A stretch of 64,000 nucleotides of DNA from Patagioenas fasciata (lineage: Eukaryota; Chordata; Aves; Columbiformes; Columbidae): the NCBI RefSeq assembly GCF_037038585.1, contig NC_092520.1:64913501-64977500 (forward strand). Direction: 5' to 3'. Of the stretch, positions 25,301 through 38,993 are shown in pieces. Position 1 is the first letter of the stretch; each line of letters opens with the position of its first letter. The notes under the pieces were generated by a model. It did not search any database and was not told the DNA's origin. It saw only the letters and a list, made by a program, of their open reading frames with translations. Position numbers and translations under genes: made by a program.

Positions 25301-28300
25301 AACTCCAGGGGAAAATTATTCAGAGGATAAGACACCAAAAAGAGAACTGCACATCTATGTCCAAAACAATGACAAAATGAAATACCAAATAAATGCACAT
25401 GACACCTGCAGTGGGCCAAAACACTCCATTCTGCTTTGCTTCTGTCCAAGCCCAGCTGCCCCTAAGACAAATATCCCAAATTTTATCTCCTGCAGCCTGA
25501 TACCCTAGAAGATATGTACACTGCAAAATACGTTAGCATTTTCATCATGATGCCAGAGACTACTAAATGGTTTATCTAAGGTACAACAAAAGCACTGATA
25601 CATCACCTCCACTGCCTCCTCCAAAACACAAAGGGAAGCAAATTCCTACCTTTAATGCACTGCTACAAGGTCCTGCCTTGCAACTGACTCCATACTCTGA
25701 AGGGAGTTGGTGGAGGCTCCTGTCCCCATCTCACATGCTGGGGTTCTGGAGAGCAACAAGGGATCAGACTTAGCCCTGTACCCAGTATTTCCTCCAGGCA
25801 AGTCACCTGAAGTAGTGGGGTTTTTTAATCACATTCTGATACACCAGAGTTAACCCCACACAATACATGAGGATTTTTAGTATACCTTCAGCCTGGCACT
25901 AATTCACAAGTTCTTATTTGGTTCTAAGCCCTTCTTGGGTAAGATATTCACGCATGACCGCATTTCATTCTGCCACTGATGGTGCGTGGTCTGTTAAGCA
26001 CAGTATTTGCTCCTGCTGTTCCCAATACAGTGTGCATGGTACTGCTCGAGTAGGGACCCCACCTAACAAGCATTTAGTATTTAAAAAAAAAAGTGGAGTT
26101 TGACATGGTACAACTATACCTGAATTAGACTCAAATCAGCACTGACTGGGAGATGCTGTTTTCACAGGGCTAGGAGAAAAATACACTTTCAATTCCACAG
26201 ATTCACTTTGCACAAGAATGTAAAGCCTATATGCAAGAGCATGAAGTACAAGTTCCATGCAGGACTAGATTACCAATTCCCATTACGAGAAGCAGGCATC
26301 AGCATATCAAAATTTTGCAGGTGTTACCAGGAAACTCTAATAATGACAACCTATACAACATTTCCTGCTACACTGTTAAAGAGATTGGTTACATTTAATA
26401 CTGGAGCTGACTCTAAAAGTCATTCAGTTAATATTTTTTTACTTTCAAACCCACAACCTTCTGGAACAGTGTCCCAGAAGCAGGTGTCAAAACCCACTAA
26501 TTATCAGCCTGTTAGAGCTTCACTTTTACTGTAGTTATTTTTCTCTATTACAACATCTCAGATTCCCCCAGGCACTTTCTATTCCCTGTCAAAAACTTCT
26601 GCTCACCACTTAAAAACAGACAGTCGGGAGTATTGGCCTGAATAAAAATTAGCTTTCTTTTTTTGCCCCCTCTCTCTCGCTCTGGCAATCTTGCTTAGTA
26701 GGCCTAAAAAGTAAAAGCCATGGGGGAGTAGGGAGAGAATAAGTATACCACGTATGCGATCTTGAAATCTAGTTCCTTCCAACCCTGGCATGCAACAGCA
26801 ATTTCCTGAATTTCCAACAGCAGGCACCACTCCACAGAGAAAAGAGACTGGCTCTTTACTTCAATATGAGAGGGAAGGGACGTAAACAGTTCCCCTGGCT
26901 TTAGTCAGGGGTGGACTGATTACCACTGACCACTATCTCCTTTCCCCTCCATCATCTCTGAAACACTAATAGTCTAAACCTATTCTGCAGCAACTACCTG
27001 GAGCTCCTGTCTCAAAGCTTTAAACACTGTTAGTGGGAACTCTGGTGTTTGCGCTGGTCAAGCAGAGTCACCAAGGGCTGCTGGCTGACAGCGTGGAGTA
27101 AAATTAACTACATGGAAAAATCTACAAACACAGAGTAAGACTAATATTTACAGAAATAAGAGTGGTGTTGGTCTAGTCCTACCTTACATTTGTGTCAAGA
27201 GATACCTGGAGAACAACATTTGTGCTCTGTTGGCATCTCAACAACTTGACATTTGAATATTATGCAACATCAGCCAAGGTACTAAACATCAAATATCTAC
27301 ACTACAAAATGTGACTACAAATTTCCAAAGAGGAACAGATCAGAGAACACTTGCAGAAACAGCTGACAGGGCCCTTCTGTTTATCTGCTGGGGAATATTT
27401 ATATAAGTCAGAACTTCACCATTATGTTCATGGAGGAAAAAATGCAACTCCTCCTGATCTCAGGAAGCGAACTAGGTTAGAGTTAATGTCCCAGAGCTGC
27501 AGGGAAACATGGTCTGAAGGAAGTCTCCAGGACCAGACTTTGTCTAGGTTGGGGAGAATTTGCATAGATCAAGGCAAGCACCTTACTGACAGTCAATGCA
27601 GGGCACAAAACTTAAGGGAGCACAGCTCCTCTGACTTGAGCAGAGCAGGTGAAAGGTTTCTAGGACCTCTACTTCCTCTCTGAGCAGAGGACCCAAGAAC
27701 CTTAAACAAGAAAAAAATAAAAAGAAAAAAGGTGTACTATCTTACACTGCACCCATATGATCTGCTGAAAGGCAGATTTCAGATATTTGCTGGAGTTTCA
27801 CAGTTCTGCCACCATTTTTGCATATCTCATGTAAAACAGCTAGCACTTCTACTGGTTTCCTTATAATAACATGGAATAAATATCATGTGCAACTACCCAC
27901 ATGTACAATCCTTTTAATGTAATCAACTACACAGCTTCTGTTAGGGACATCTGAAAAAAAAAATATCAAAAGAAGATAAGCAACTTTAGTCAGTAGATCT
28001 GAAAATCTGACCTGTAGAGGATTGACAGGTCTCACAGTGCTAGTATTCCTTGCTTCTCTCTGCTAAATTGCATTAAAAACAGCAGTTCAAAACCAGATTA
28101 CATATTTCCCCAATATTAAGTTCTCCACGACACCAAATGCTGCCACTTCAGAGATATTCCACAATTCCAAAATGTAAGGGAACACTGAGAGAAGAAACAA
28201 TGCTTATAATGCAAGCCTCATCTTAATAGCAGGTGCTTCGTGCAGAAGCTTTTGAACACGTATTGTACCGCCACAGTTCTTCCATGACTACAGATAGCAT

Positions 28301-28941
28301 GCAGAGAGCTAAGCTACAGTCTCAGAAACAGTACTCAGTTGGCAGATGACAAGAACAGAAGAGCCAGCCACTGGGCTATGAAGAACTTCCATTTGTTCTG
28401 GAAAACTTGGACCAGCTACTCAGATACATGAGTATTCATAAGAGCACAATTTTTGTCAGATGTTTTGTTCACAGAACAAAACACAGTCTTACAAAAAAAA
28501 TAAGACCAGTTCCCTTAGACCAGTGCATCCCTTCTCTTTTTTAGTGACTATTGGGGATCTGCAACAATGCAATCCCAACCAGTAAATTTAACTTGAACAT
28601 TGCTGGTTTGGAGGGGATGGATTGTTTTCGTTTGAGACGCACACAACTCTCACATTGTGTCATACCATCAGAGCTCATTCTTCCAAGGTTGTGTTCACGT
28701 GTTCCATAGCAGTCACCAGCTTTTCGAACTACAATCTAAAAGCAACTGTAAGATGTCACACCCTGTATCTCTTGCAAAATAGATCTGATTTTCCATTACA
28801 AACGGGTGATTGTTCCTGAGCAGGAGGAGGAGGGGGAGAGGGAGGGAGACTAAGAAAGAGAGCTTTTCTGCTATCTACCAGATTTTTCATCTCTTTCTGC
28901 CACCCTCCTTCCTACAATTCTAGAATCTGAATGACTGCCAG

Positions 28942-28971
28942 AAAAAAAAAAAAAAAAGGAAAAAAAAAAAA
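28942..28971. repeat. poly-A tract interrupted by GG
   Basis: Sixteen A, GG, then twelve A in intron 1. Confidence 0.85.
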
Positions 28972-31900
28972 TCAATGAAACTATTTTTCATTGAAATATC
29001 AAAACAAAACATCTGAGAAGTTCCATGATACAGTTCAATTACACTGTTAAACCCAAGGAACATTTAACCTCCTTTAAGAACTCACTAAATGCTTTAAAAC
29101 ACACATCTTAGACGAAGATACCAAGAGAAACAGCTTTTAAAACGGCACACTGTAGGACTGAATGGAACAGGAAATGAGGAACAAAGAAAGGAATTTCATA
29201 GATTCCAGATGTACTCTAACACCAGCTGGGAAATACCAGCAAGAATCAACCAAAGCCTTGCAAAAGGCGACCACTAACTGTTTTCTTCTACAGTTCTTGA
29301 ACAAAAGCAAGTAGCTGTAAACAATTTGTAAATAGAAATATTTTTAGAAGAAATTATAAACAGTAGTAAAAATAAACTTCTTCCCCCTTTCTTATTTTTA
29401 AGAAGTTTTGAACCCAGTCATCAGTGGATCTGTTTTTGGAGCTGCTTTTTTAAAATATAAAAACTCTGTATAGGCAGCCATAACAGAAGCAACTGTAAAT
29501 AAACTATTTCAAGTCATCAGTTTTTCAGTACTTGGAATATGAAAGATTAATGAAACTTGAAAGCAAGGAAAAATCAAAAAGGGTAAAGTTGATTTATACT
29601 ACGTGCCTTCTGTGTAATTGGAATTGAATGGGATTTTAAATCAGTAAGTTGCTAAAAACCAAGATATCAGTCACTCAAAAACTTTGTTCCTACAGCTAAA
29701 AATAAAAAAAGTTAACCGCTCTAAGTTAAAAACCCTGGAAAGAAGTCCTTCACAAGTTCAAGTACCCTTCTGCTCCCTGTGTAACCCAGTCTCCAATGTT
29801 TTACATTCCTTTCCTGAAACACAAACTCAGGCCTTTCAGTACAAACTTCTTTTAAATGGATTTTGAAATCTCTCTGAGTAACAAGTACAGCGACAAACAG
29901 GCAAGTATGCTTTCTCCTAAGGTCACTGTAGGAGATTAAAAGAAAGCTCAAGCATGCATCTTATGGAACACAGACATGCATTAACAGTAAATTCCCCCTC
30001 CTCTCATTATTACAGAAACATATGTTCTTCCCAGCTTTAAGGCTTTTCATTAATTTGTTGCAGTTGTCAAAATTGAGATGTTTCATCTAATGTTCATCAA
30101 CCTACTACCAGCTTATAAAAGTACATCAATATTTATGCAAATTAATTATCATATCAAATGCTACCTGTTCAAATCTACCAGTCACTCCTAAATAAGTGAA
30201 ACACTCTCCCTCTTATCATCACATCATATTAATCCATTTTAGTTAATGGCAATGCAGTCACACAGTTACACACCCCAGCAGGTAGGGAACAGTAAGACTG
30301 AGTTGTTGTGCTGATGAAGGGATCTTCCTTTTGCCCCAGTGCTCCCTGAGAGATAATAACAAGCAAAAGCATGAGTTTCTTAGTCAGGTAGAAAAAAGAT
30401 GAGACTTCTGAGGTCTGGAATGAAAACTGAAGAGCAAAACTCTTAATCAACCTCAGAAGTCAGGCAAGTCAGACCAGGCTGTAAGTCTTCAATATTTTTG
30501 TTCTTTCCTCAACAGACCTCAAAAATACAGGTAAACTTTTTTCCCTTTCAGAAAGAAAAGAGGGAGGGGGGCAGGAAGGGAACAAACTCAAAGCCCTCAA
30601 ACTTTCAACTGAATCTTTAAAGTGTTTTTACATTTGGCAATGATCTATGAAAAAATCTGAAAAATGAAAACAGGAAAAAAAATCCAGTTCTTTATAATTC
30701 TGAAGCTTCACATCTCATTTTGCAAAACTTTCACCCAGAAAGTCTTCTATAGGAGGAAAACAACATGTGAAGTTCCAGGGAAGTTGCTTTCCCTTGGTAG
30801 AGGTTAGGATGGGAGAGGAAGGAAGTTAGATTTGTTTTGCTTTTATTCCAAAACAAAGCTTTTAGTTTGATCCTAAATTCAGTCACCAGTCCACTACGCT
30901 GAAGAAATCCAACAGGCACTGCTAGAGAACAGACACTTCATAAGGTTTAATAAACATTGCTAAAATCAGAAAATGAGAGAGCTATTCAGAAAGTGCAAGC
31001 CTATTATGAGCTTTTCAATTTAATAAAATATAACCTGTTATTAACTTCAAGCATATCTCAAGTTTCTCCTTGATTTAACCACAAAATAGATAAACCTCTA
31101 GTACTGTAAGGTTTAAAAACACAACATTAAAATATACTAGTGTGTGTTCTAACCATTAATATATGCCTTAAGTTACTTGCTCCCTAGACACATTAATAGT
31201 CCACTGGCACACACATTAATTTTTCTTCTAAATACTTGGCTGAATATTTGTCCATCTGAAATGACAAGCAATAAAACTGTCTGATATTTGCATATTTTAT
31301 AGTATTTAGCAAAGACTAGAACCATCTGTCTTTATTCTAGGCTTCTTGTTCTCACACATGGAAACTGTAAGATTGATTCTCCAAACACAACATTTTGCAC
31401 AGGTTTTTCTCACCAGTGAATTGTCACAAAATGAGAGGTATTAAGTACTATTTAAAAATCCCAAGTAGATTTTGCTTCATCCTTCCCCTGACGCGCTCCA
31501 AGAAAAAAACTGCTACATGAGCTACTCAAAGAGTTAATCTGACTCTCACAGAAGTTTAACTAATGGCTTCAACAGAATTACTCACAATTTACACCCCTGT
31601 AAAGGAGACCAGTCAGTCCTTCACCAGAGACTAAGAAAGGACAGAGAGAATACCTGAAGATCTGTTTGCAGTCTATAGTGTTAACCTGCTCTAAGAATTT
31701 TAACCTGAGGTCTACTGTCTAAGGTATTTTACAAGCTTTTTTAAAAATTGTATTTTCTACTCTTGCTGTAGGGAACACCCTTCAGTGTTTGCATGAAGTG
31801 ATCTTCCTTAAATAGGAGCATCAGTAAAATTAATGGCTTCATATGATAACAGAGTGTTTGACAGCAGATCTGCATAAAATCTTGCTGTGATACAAAGAAG

Positions 31901-33837
31901 GAGGGGGTCTGTTTAAACCTAAACATGATAATCAATATGAGGTGTCACAGCTTTAGAAAACAAGTGTGTGATGGAGAAGCAGGGCAGTGTATTAATCAAT
32001 TAGTACCAACTTAAACACCTAAATTTTCATAAGCAGATGAGGCTGCTGAACTGAGGGCAAGATGCAAGTAGTTCTCAGGTGGAAGGTCAGAGATACAGTT
32101 ATACTAGTTTGTCAGATTATCCTCTGGGGGATCTTGCTGGAGTTTTAACATTTGTTCTTCAGGACAGCTGGCCAAGCCAGTGTATATTGGAGGCTAACAA
32201 ATACAGCATCAACAAGAAAACGTGCTAAGGAAGCAGAGTGGACTGAAGGAGTCTCATGACACTCTCAATACACAGACATGAAAGCAGGGGATGTACCTGC
32301 TGTCCCCTGCATCTGACACACACACTCCCAGTCAAGCTTCTGATACTTGTCCAGAGACATCTCTGACGTTGAGCGCACAGATTCAGCTCACTAAAATGGA
32401 AGAAAACTAAACCTGACAAGAAAAATAAATTGCATTCTTTGGGCCTACTTTGAAATTTTTTTTTTTTTTCGTCAGCAGAGGAGCATCAGTCAACAGCAGA
32501 TTTGTTTGGGGTAAGGGGTGTAAAGAGTGTTTCATAGATGAGAGCAAGATGAGTATGGAAGGGGAAAAGCAAGACCTGCCTTTTCAACAGCAACAAGCTA
32601 GTAATTTGGGTTAGCATATCACAATGCCATGTCTTGGAGTGCAACTCCAAGAACAGATTCACAAAGGAACATCTGAAACATGGAGGAGAAACATCATTAG
32701 GCAGAACAGAAACACAAGAACACAGGAATAGAGGCTAATATTGGGATCTACCTAGCCCAGTAGTTTCAGAGAGATTTGTTTTCAACCAATAATAAATTTT
32801 TAAAATAAATAAATCACCAAAACCCCACCAGTCTGATGAGCAAATCAATGCCATGACAAGTTTTCAAAAGTATTTGCTGGAAAACTGCAAATCTAAGATA
32901 TCCAGCATTTATAGAACATCCGCATGTAAGAGCATTTGGTACTTTGACCAGCAAATAATCACCTCAGTGAGAAGACAAGAAAACATTTTTAGTTCTCATG
33001 AGAGAGATTAGAGTACACTTTTTTCAAATGTACTAATTCCAAAAGAGGAACAAAAAAATGGAAAGTTTGTTTCCTGAAATCAGAGGCTCTGTGCAGATTT
33101 GTTTAATGGTTTCACTCCTGTGAATTTACCTCTACATACTCAAAAAGCCAAGTAACATTGGTTTCTACTCTCATTCATATATGAATCGTTATTTTTTACT
33201 TAAAAGGAAGTCATGCATAATTTGATGTCAAGCTGGCAGCCCCAAACACAAGCATCTTCCATTTCTTCAAAACTAAGTTCACTGAAGCATTTTCCACTGC
33301 CACCTTCATTTCCTTCTCTCACTTGCAGAAACTATGCTGTGGTGTCCACTGTTGTTCCAGCCACGGCTGTTCCTGACAGCCCATGAGCAGTCACAGCATT
33401 CCTCCTCTAGAAACAGCACTGGTCCCAGTTCTTTTCCATTCAGCACACTGAGCATGAGTCAGTCAGAACACAACCACCACCAAATTTAGAAGAGATCGAA
33501 ATATTAAGCTAGTGGTGAAAAACCTGCACAATCTATTCTGCAACCTCCACAGCCTGTCAGACTTAAGCCTTAAATAGCATAGCAGTCCATCAATAACAAT
33601 GTAAGTTGCCAATTTATTTTACCTACACAACATCAGTTTAAGCTGTACCTGTTAACTTTATAATGTGCAGAAATGAACTTGAGAAGTCTTGAATATATTC
33701 AGGGTGAGATGCAAATGACTTGTTTTCCTTTCTATATTTGTTGGTCCACTAACTTTGAAACACTACAAAAAATCATTGTGATCTTTATTACTTAGGAAAT
33801 ATAACACGTTTGTTATAATTTTCTATTTTATATACAC

Positions 33838-33853
33838 AGAGAGAGAGAGAGAG
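33838..33853. repeat. (AG)n microsatellite
   Basis: Eight AG units in RASA3 intron 1. Confidence 0.85.
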
Positions 33854-36800
33854 GTACCTGGTAAAAATTCTTTAATTCTAAAAATATCTATTTGACCTTA
33901 TGTCCCGCTTCAATGAGGATAAATCCTTTTACAGTATTATGTGGTGAGCATATTTAGTCGTACTTACTTCTACAAGTAACCACTTAAGACAAGGAACTAA
34001 ATCCCAACAGACAACATTAAAAGGAACATCTTCTCAAGGTAAAATGGATTTCCCTGATCAATCTTAGGATTATTAGACTTAACAAAGGCCTTAAGTTTGT
34101 CAGAGATGAGATAGTTCCTCCTTAACCTTACAGAAATGCAGAGAGGCATTTCTCAAGCATTTATTCCGTATCAAGTTTAATGGTAGAAGGGCAGTAAATC
34201 CTTTCCCTTGGCAATCAACCTGCTTAAACACTAGTATACTGGCACTTGAGCAAATACTCTGCTTGATTTCACCCAAGACTCTCCGTTTCCCAAAGAAAAG
34301 GTCAATTGCTTTTGCAATGTCTTAAACTACACAGCTCTGTATGAAATAGTAAAGAAGGCACAGCAAAATAAAGAGTCAGAGAGACAGCACAGTCTACAGA
34401 CCAGCAATCCTCACCTACTCAACTGGACTGTCACAACACAAATGAGGTTTGAGTTCTCAGAAAATGGTGGGTTTACCCTTTGAACAGGATAAGCTGAGAG
34501 TCGAGCATCAGCCCACATCAGATAGTAGTGAACCAACCTTTACCACAAAAATTTCACAGCTTCATGCTTCTGATCACGCTTAGTGCTAAGGAGTGACCAT
34601 GCTGCCAGAAGTTCCACATCTTAGGGTGTCATTTCAACACCTTTAACCACAAAAGGTCCATGTCTGGCCCTTTCTAGCTTCAGAAGTTTATGCATGTCTT
34701 AAACTGCAACAAGTCCTCACAGCGTATGAGTGGACCACTATGATCTCTGAGCTCCACGAAACAATTAGCAAAGGGTCCTCCTCACCATATTGGTTCCCCT
34801 GGTAGTCTCTTGATGTGTAGCATCCTCCTGTCTCAATTATTATTGCAAAACTATGGGACAGTTTGACCTCTACAACAAACCCACCTACAGCTAGAAAAAT
34901 GCAATTTTAGAGCAGAGCCTCATATTCCCCGACACAATAAAACTAGATTTCAAAGACATGGGAAGCTTGCTACTTTACAGTGAAAATTCACCAATGAGCC
35001 ATTTCTTTAGATTTTTCAAGTATAACTAATTTAACAAAGTAAAATCTGGCAGAAAGTGCTCTGCTATCCAGCATACAGCCTTCCACAACAGAAATGCTGA
35101 GTATGAACTTTTATTTTTTCAACTGAAAGTTTAACAGTTGGTGCCATTTAAGGAGAAAAAAAAAAGTAGCAATTAAGTGCAGTATATCTATTAAATATTA
35201 TTAACAGTACAACACAAGCCATGTTGTTAAGCAGAAGGACACTCTTTGTAGTTTTTCCAGCCAATCATCAGCCATAGAGCCTTATGTTGTTTCCTTTCAG
35301 GTTCTGAAACACTGACTCATGGAAATATCAGCACTGCACACTTCCTCAAAGTGGCAATCTTATAGGAAGTGTTTGTTTAGTCTTACATGACACATTGTTT
35401 TGTTTATGTATAAGGGATTCCGGTAAAAATAATTCATCAATTAAGGAAAAAAGACAAGAGGACAACAGCTTCAGTTATGGGAAGCCAAAATAAATCAATT
35501 TCAAACAAGTACTTGAACATTACATTCATTAGTATATATACTACTTTTTTCTTTTTACTGTGTGTTACTTCCTCACAACAGACATGAGCAGAAGTAGCCA
35601 GGCACCAAGTTCTTTCAGTCCAACAAATCACAAAAGAAACCAGAAACTGGATAAGAGGTAGCACAGTAACAATTCCTCCTAACACTGCAACCCAAAATGA
35701 GAGTTCATATCGTTGCTCCACAACTTCAGTACCTCAATGCGCCATTCCTTGAAGTGGCACATCGCTGGCAGTGCAAACAAATGAGAGAAACAGAGGTTCC
35801 TAAGAAGCTCAAGGGTTCACGTTTTCAGGAGGTAAAACAGATTAGCTCAAGACAAATCCAAACACGACTAGAAACAACACTACTCAGAATGGGGAAGCAT
35901 TTGGGAGATATGGAATATAATTACCCACCCAGCTAAATAGGGCTGATTCTGTGCAACCCACCAGCCCCAAAAGAACAAGTTACACCAGCAATAGAAAATG
36001 CCTTCATTTACCTGCAGCTTATTGTAAATACAGGACAAGACCCAGCCATAGCAATACACAACATTAGGGCACTCAAAAATGTCTAGGCCACAAATGTTTT
36101 GCACAGCCTGAAGCCTCTAAACTGCATCAGCCTCTCCATTAAGACAGACACAGCACTCTGGGTGCCCCACCCTGATCTAACAGTGCGTTTGCACCGATTC
36201 TTCAAGCATTGGTCGTACATTTCATGAGATGTACACCAACGCGTACTTGTACATCAGCACCCCTGTTTATGCTTTGCCAGAGAAGGAAACATCTTAGCAG
36301 ATCTAGCACAGAGTATCTGCAAGTCAGAGACCAGTCAGAGTTTGGCCATGAAACAAGCTCCCAAAGAACAGAACTAACCACTTCTTGCACATGATGAATC
36401 AAAGCAAATCAAGATGGGAAATTACTTATGCCTTTGTCCTCAAATAACCCATCAAAAAACTCAAAGCCTCCTGTCACTAGAGAATAGAGAAACCTACAGG
36501 ATACTAGCAAATGGGAACTACTGAAAGACAAATTTACTCTTGTGAGTAGCTGACAAAAGTAGTGTCCCTCTAATGTTCACCATCTTCTTTCAAATCCACT
36601 CACAGTTTTTTTTGGAGGGAGTCTACAAACCTCCATACATAATTTCTTCAAGATTGGGATTGCTTTACAAGGCCTGCTAGATTAGAAATACTCCCTTCTG
36701 TTGTTCTGACAAATTTCACAAAAGACAGTCAGCTACACAGACATATACACAAAACCCAAAAACTCGTTCCCCTGCCACAAAAGCTGATGAATCTGCCTTT

Positions 36801-38229
36801 GGATACTTTCTAGCGAGCTGGAGTACAGAGCTGGTTTTTGTGCGTACTTAACAACGCCCTCTGCTGTATTACAGCAGAAGCCGGGGCACAGCCAAGCTCC
36901 AGAAAGTGCCTGGCGTTGTTCTTGCAGTTCATTGAGCAAAGACCTTTTGCTCAGAAGGCAGAAATGAAGCACTGGTGTATCACGGATACACACAGTTTTT
37001 CCTGCTTACTATCCATGCTAAAAGGCAGCCGGAACCCTTACTGCAATACTGTACATTAATCAAACACTTAGCTCTGATGAGGAATCTGATAACTGAAGTC
37101 AGCAGAAGGATTAACTTTAGTCCATGATTTAATGAGAATAATCTCAAGCCTTTTGCTGCTGTTATTATCTTTGATCTCTCCTATCACTCAAAGAAGTTCC
37201 CACACTCCAGTGACACCAATTGTTTAGGTACAACAACATCGCTGTTTTCTTCTCAAAAAAACACAAAAACCACCAAAAAGTCATCATCCTATATGTGAGC
37301 TGTGCTCTTCCTCCCTTCACTAAAAATCACCAAATAGGAACAACCTGCAATAGCATCCCTTGGTGTCTGAATTTCTCGCTTGTAATAAGACTTTTTTATT
37401 TTTCGTCTCCTCTATGAAAAGAGACAGAAAACAAGTCTCCAGCCATATTTCAGAATCTTATTGAATCTGTTTATTGGATGTATAAAAGAACACAAAATCA
37501 ACATATGATTTTTAGTTTATGTAATAAAATTTTACTTCTTAAAGTCTGCTATCACTAAACTACCTGCTAACAATTAATAAGGAAAACGATCCTAGCAAGA
37601 ACCTGACAAAATACCGAGGGGTCTCTTCGAAATGCTAATGCGATTATCCAGTAATGAGATTTCCTATGCAAACTCAAGTTTCGATTTTATCTAACGTGAT
37701 AACTGGTGGTTGCAAATTTGCTTTTACATGCACGGATATGCAAGAGCAGATTTTTTAAGAGCGTTAATAGGAAGCTACAAGCCCAAGTCCTTTAGTATCC
37801 ACTACTGCGAGTCCATCACTAAACTTTTCCACCTCCCCGCGGGCTCCCCACCACCGTGCGCCATCCCAGCGAGGCAAACCGCTCCCTCTGCATGCGGGTT
37901 TGATTCTGTTACGGAAACCAGGGACTTCCCTCCCCGCCGGCACACTCAGAACTCTACCAGGGAGAGTTTAATCTGCACGCTGACATCTGTCGCTTTACTT
38001 TCTAATAATGCGGTTTGGAGTTCGATCAACAGCAAGAAAAAGAGCGAATCTCCCGATGCGAGCCGCAGGAAGCAGGAGCCTCAGCGCACCCCGCTCATTG
38101 AGTCCAGGGCTGAGACACCGGCTTTGCCCGCCGCCACTTTTTGGCCGGTTTCGCACCAGCTTTGCCAGTGACACGCAGCACTGAGAACCGGGGGCCGCCT
38201 TCAAACTTTTAGAGCGTAGCATAGCAACG

Positions 38230-38258
38230 AAAAAAAAAAAAAAAGAAAGAAAAAAAAA
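38230..38258. repeat. A-rich tract near RASA3 exon 1
   Basis: A-runs separated by single Gs, about 330 bp inside intron 1 at the edge of the CpG island. On the RASA3 strand it reads as a long T/C tract. Confidence 0.85.
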
Positions 38259-38590
38259 TCGCGAAATCTGCCTAATATCCTGCACCGCCCGGACTCCCGC
38301 CGGCGCGGCTCGCCAGCCGGACGCACACGGCGCTGCCCGCCTGTCACCGCGGCACCGGCCGCCCGCCCCTCACGGCGCCGCTTCCCACCGGACCCGCTCC
38401 GCCAGCCTGAGGCGCCGCAGAGCCCCGCCGGGCCGCGGGCACCGCCCGCCCCGCTCCCCCGGCGGGACGTTGCGCGCAGGGGAGTGCAAAAGGGTGGCCG
38501 GCGCCGGCTGCCTCCCGCACCGGCGCTCCCCGCTCCAGCGGGTGTTCCCCGGCCGCGGCCGGCCGCCCTCATCCCGCGCATTCCCCTCAC

Positions 38591-38645
38591 CGATCTTAAT
38601 CCTGACGCTCTGGAAGACCCGCAGCCCCTCTTCCTCCACCGCCAT
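38591..38645 (-). CDS. RASA3: RASA3 coding exon 1 (start codon)
   Basis: This exon encodes MAVEEEGLRVFQSVRIKI and the first G of a Gly codon, 55 bp. It matches the conserved start of vertebrate RASA3, which reads almost the same and continues into the first C2 domain. The start is preceded by ACCACCACC and followed by G (ACCATGG), an optimal Kozak site. It is the only ATG in frame, because the frame stays open upstream to 38915 without another ATG. The donor GTGAGG begins at 38590 going leftward, and exon 2 at 525-642 continues in phase. The protein restrains Ras and Rap1 signalling, and in mammals it controls platelet integrin activation and erythroid development. Confidence 0.93.
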
Positions 38646-38711
38646 GGTGGTGGTGCCGCTACCGCGCCTGGCGCTCAGCAGTGCTCGAGCTCCGCCGCCG
38701 CGGAGACGGAC

Positions 38712-38754
<43 letters not shown>

Positions 38755-38885
38755 GGCCGGGGCCAGGGAGGAGGAGAAGGAGGAGGCAGGCGAGCTGCTC
38801 CGCTGCGACGCAAAGGAGGGCGAACGAACGCCTCCGAGCGCGCCGCGACCCGGCTGCCGTGAGCGAGCGAGCAGTCAAGCGGAGC
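38646..38885 (-). other. RASA3: RASA3 5' UTR (right boundary inferred)
   Basis: Untranslated leader between the start codon and a transcription start that I place at roughly 38850-38890, from the position of the two CCAAT boxes upstream. It is G+C-rich, has no upstream ATG in the RASA3 frame, and contains the GAGCCG hexanucleotide repeat. The exact start site is not visible in sequence. Confidence 0.55.
38712..38765. repeat. (GAGCCG)n hexanucleotide repeat in the RASA3 leader
   Basis: Seven perfect GAGCCG units followed by GGGCCG and GGGCCA, 54 bp. In the RASA3 mRNA sense it reads CGGCTC. It lies about 65-120 bp before the start codon. A structured, probably polymorphic G+C repeat at this place could affect translation. 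Confidence 0.9.
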
Positions 38886-38942
38886 CGAGCACAGCGCCCG
38901 CCTCCCGCTTCTCACGCTGGCAGCACCCGCCGCCTCCTCCTC

Positions 38943-38979
38943 ATTGGCCAGCGAAGCAGCTGGCCGTGGCGCCCATTGG
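38943..38979 (-). promoter_or_regulatory. RASA3: Paired CCAAT boxes (NF-Y type)
   Basis: ATTGG occurs on the plus strand at 38943-38947 and 38975-38979, so CCAAT reads in the RASA3 direction twice, 32 bp apart. Two CCAAT boxes about three helix turns apart, some 60-100 bp before the start site, are a well-known NF-Y promoter arrangement. This supports transcription leftward from about 38.85-38.89 kb. Confidence 0.65.
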
Positions 38980-38993
38980 GCCGCTGCCTGCCA

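Larger units (their letters stand above)
22335..38229 (-). other. RASA3: RASA3 intron 1, segment towards exon 1
   Basis: About 16 kb of almost repeat-free unique sequence. Only short tracts stand out: A-runs at 28942-28971 and an AG run at 33838-33853. No exon with good splice sites and family similarity was found. The base composition changes towards G+C and CpG from about 37.8 kb as the CpG island begins. Long frames at 24933-25508 and 37710-38171 show no recognisable domain. Confidence 0.65.

Noticed and set aside
24933..25508. 191-codon open frame on the plus strand
   Set aside because: No Kozak support and no ATG at its beginning. Composition is random and no domain is recognised. Intronic.
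37710..38171. 153-codon frame leading into the CpG island
   Set aside because: The frame stays open because stop codons become rare as G+C rises. No similarity to a known protein.
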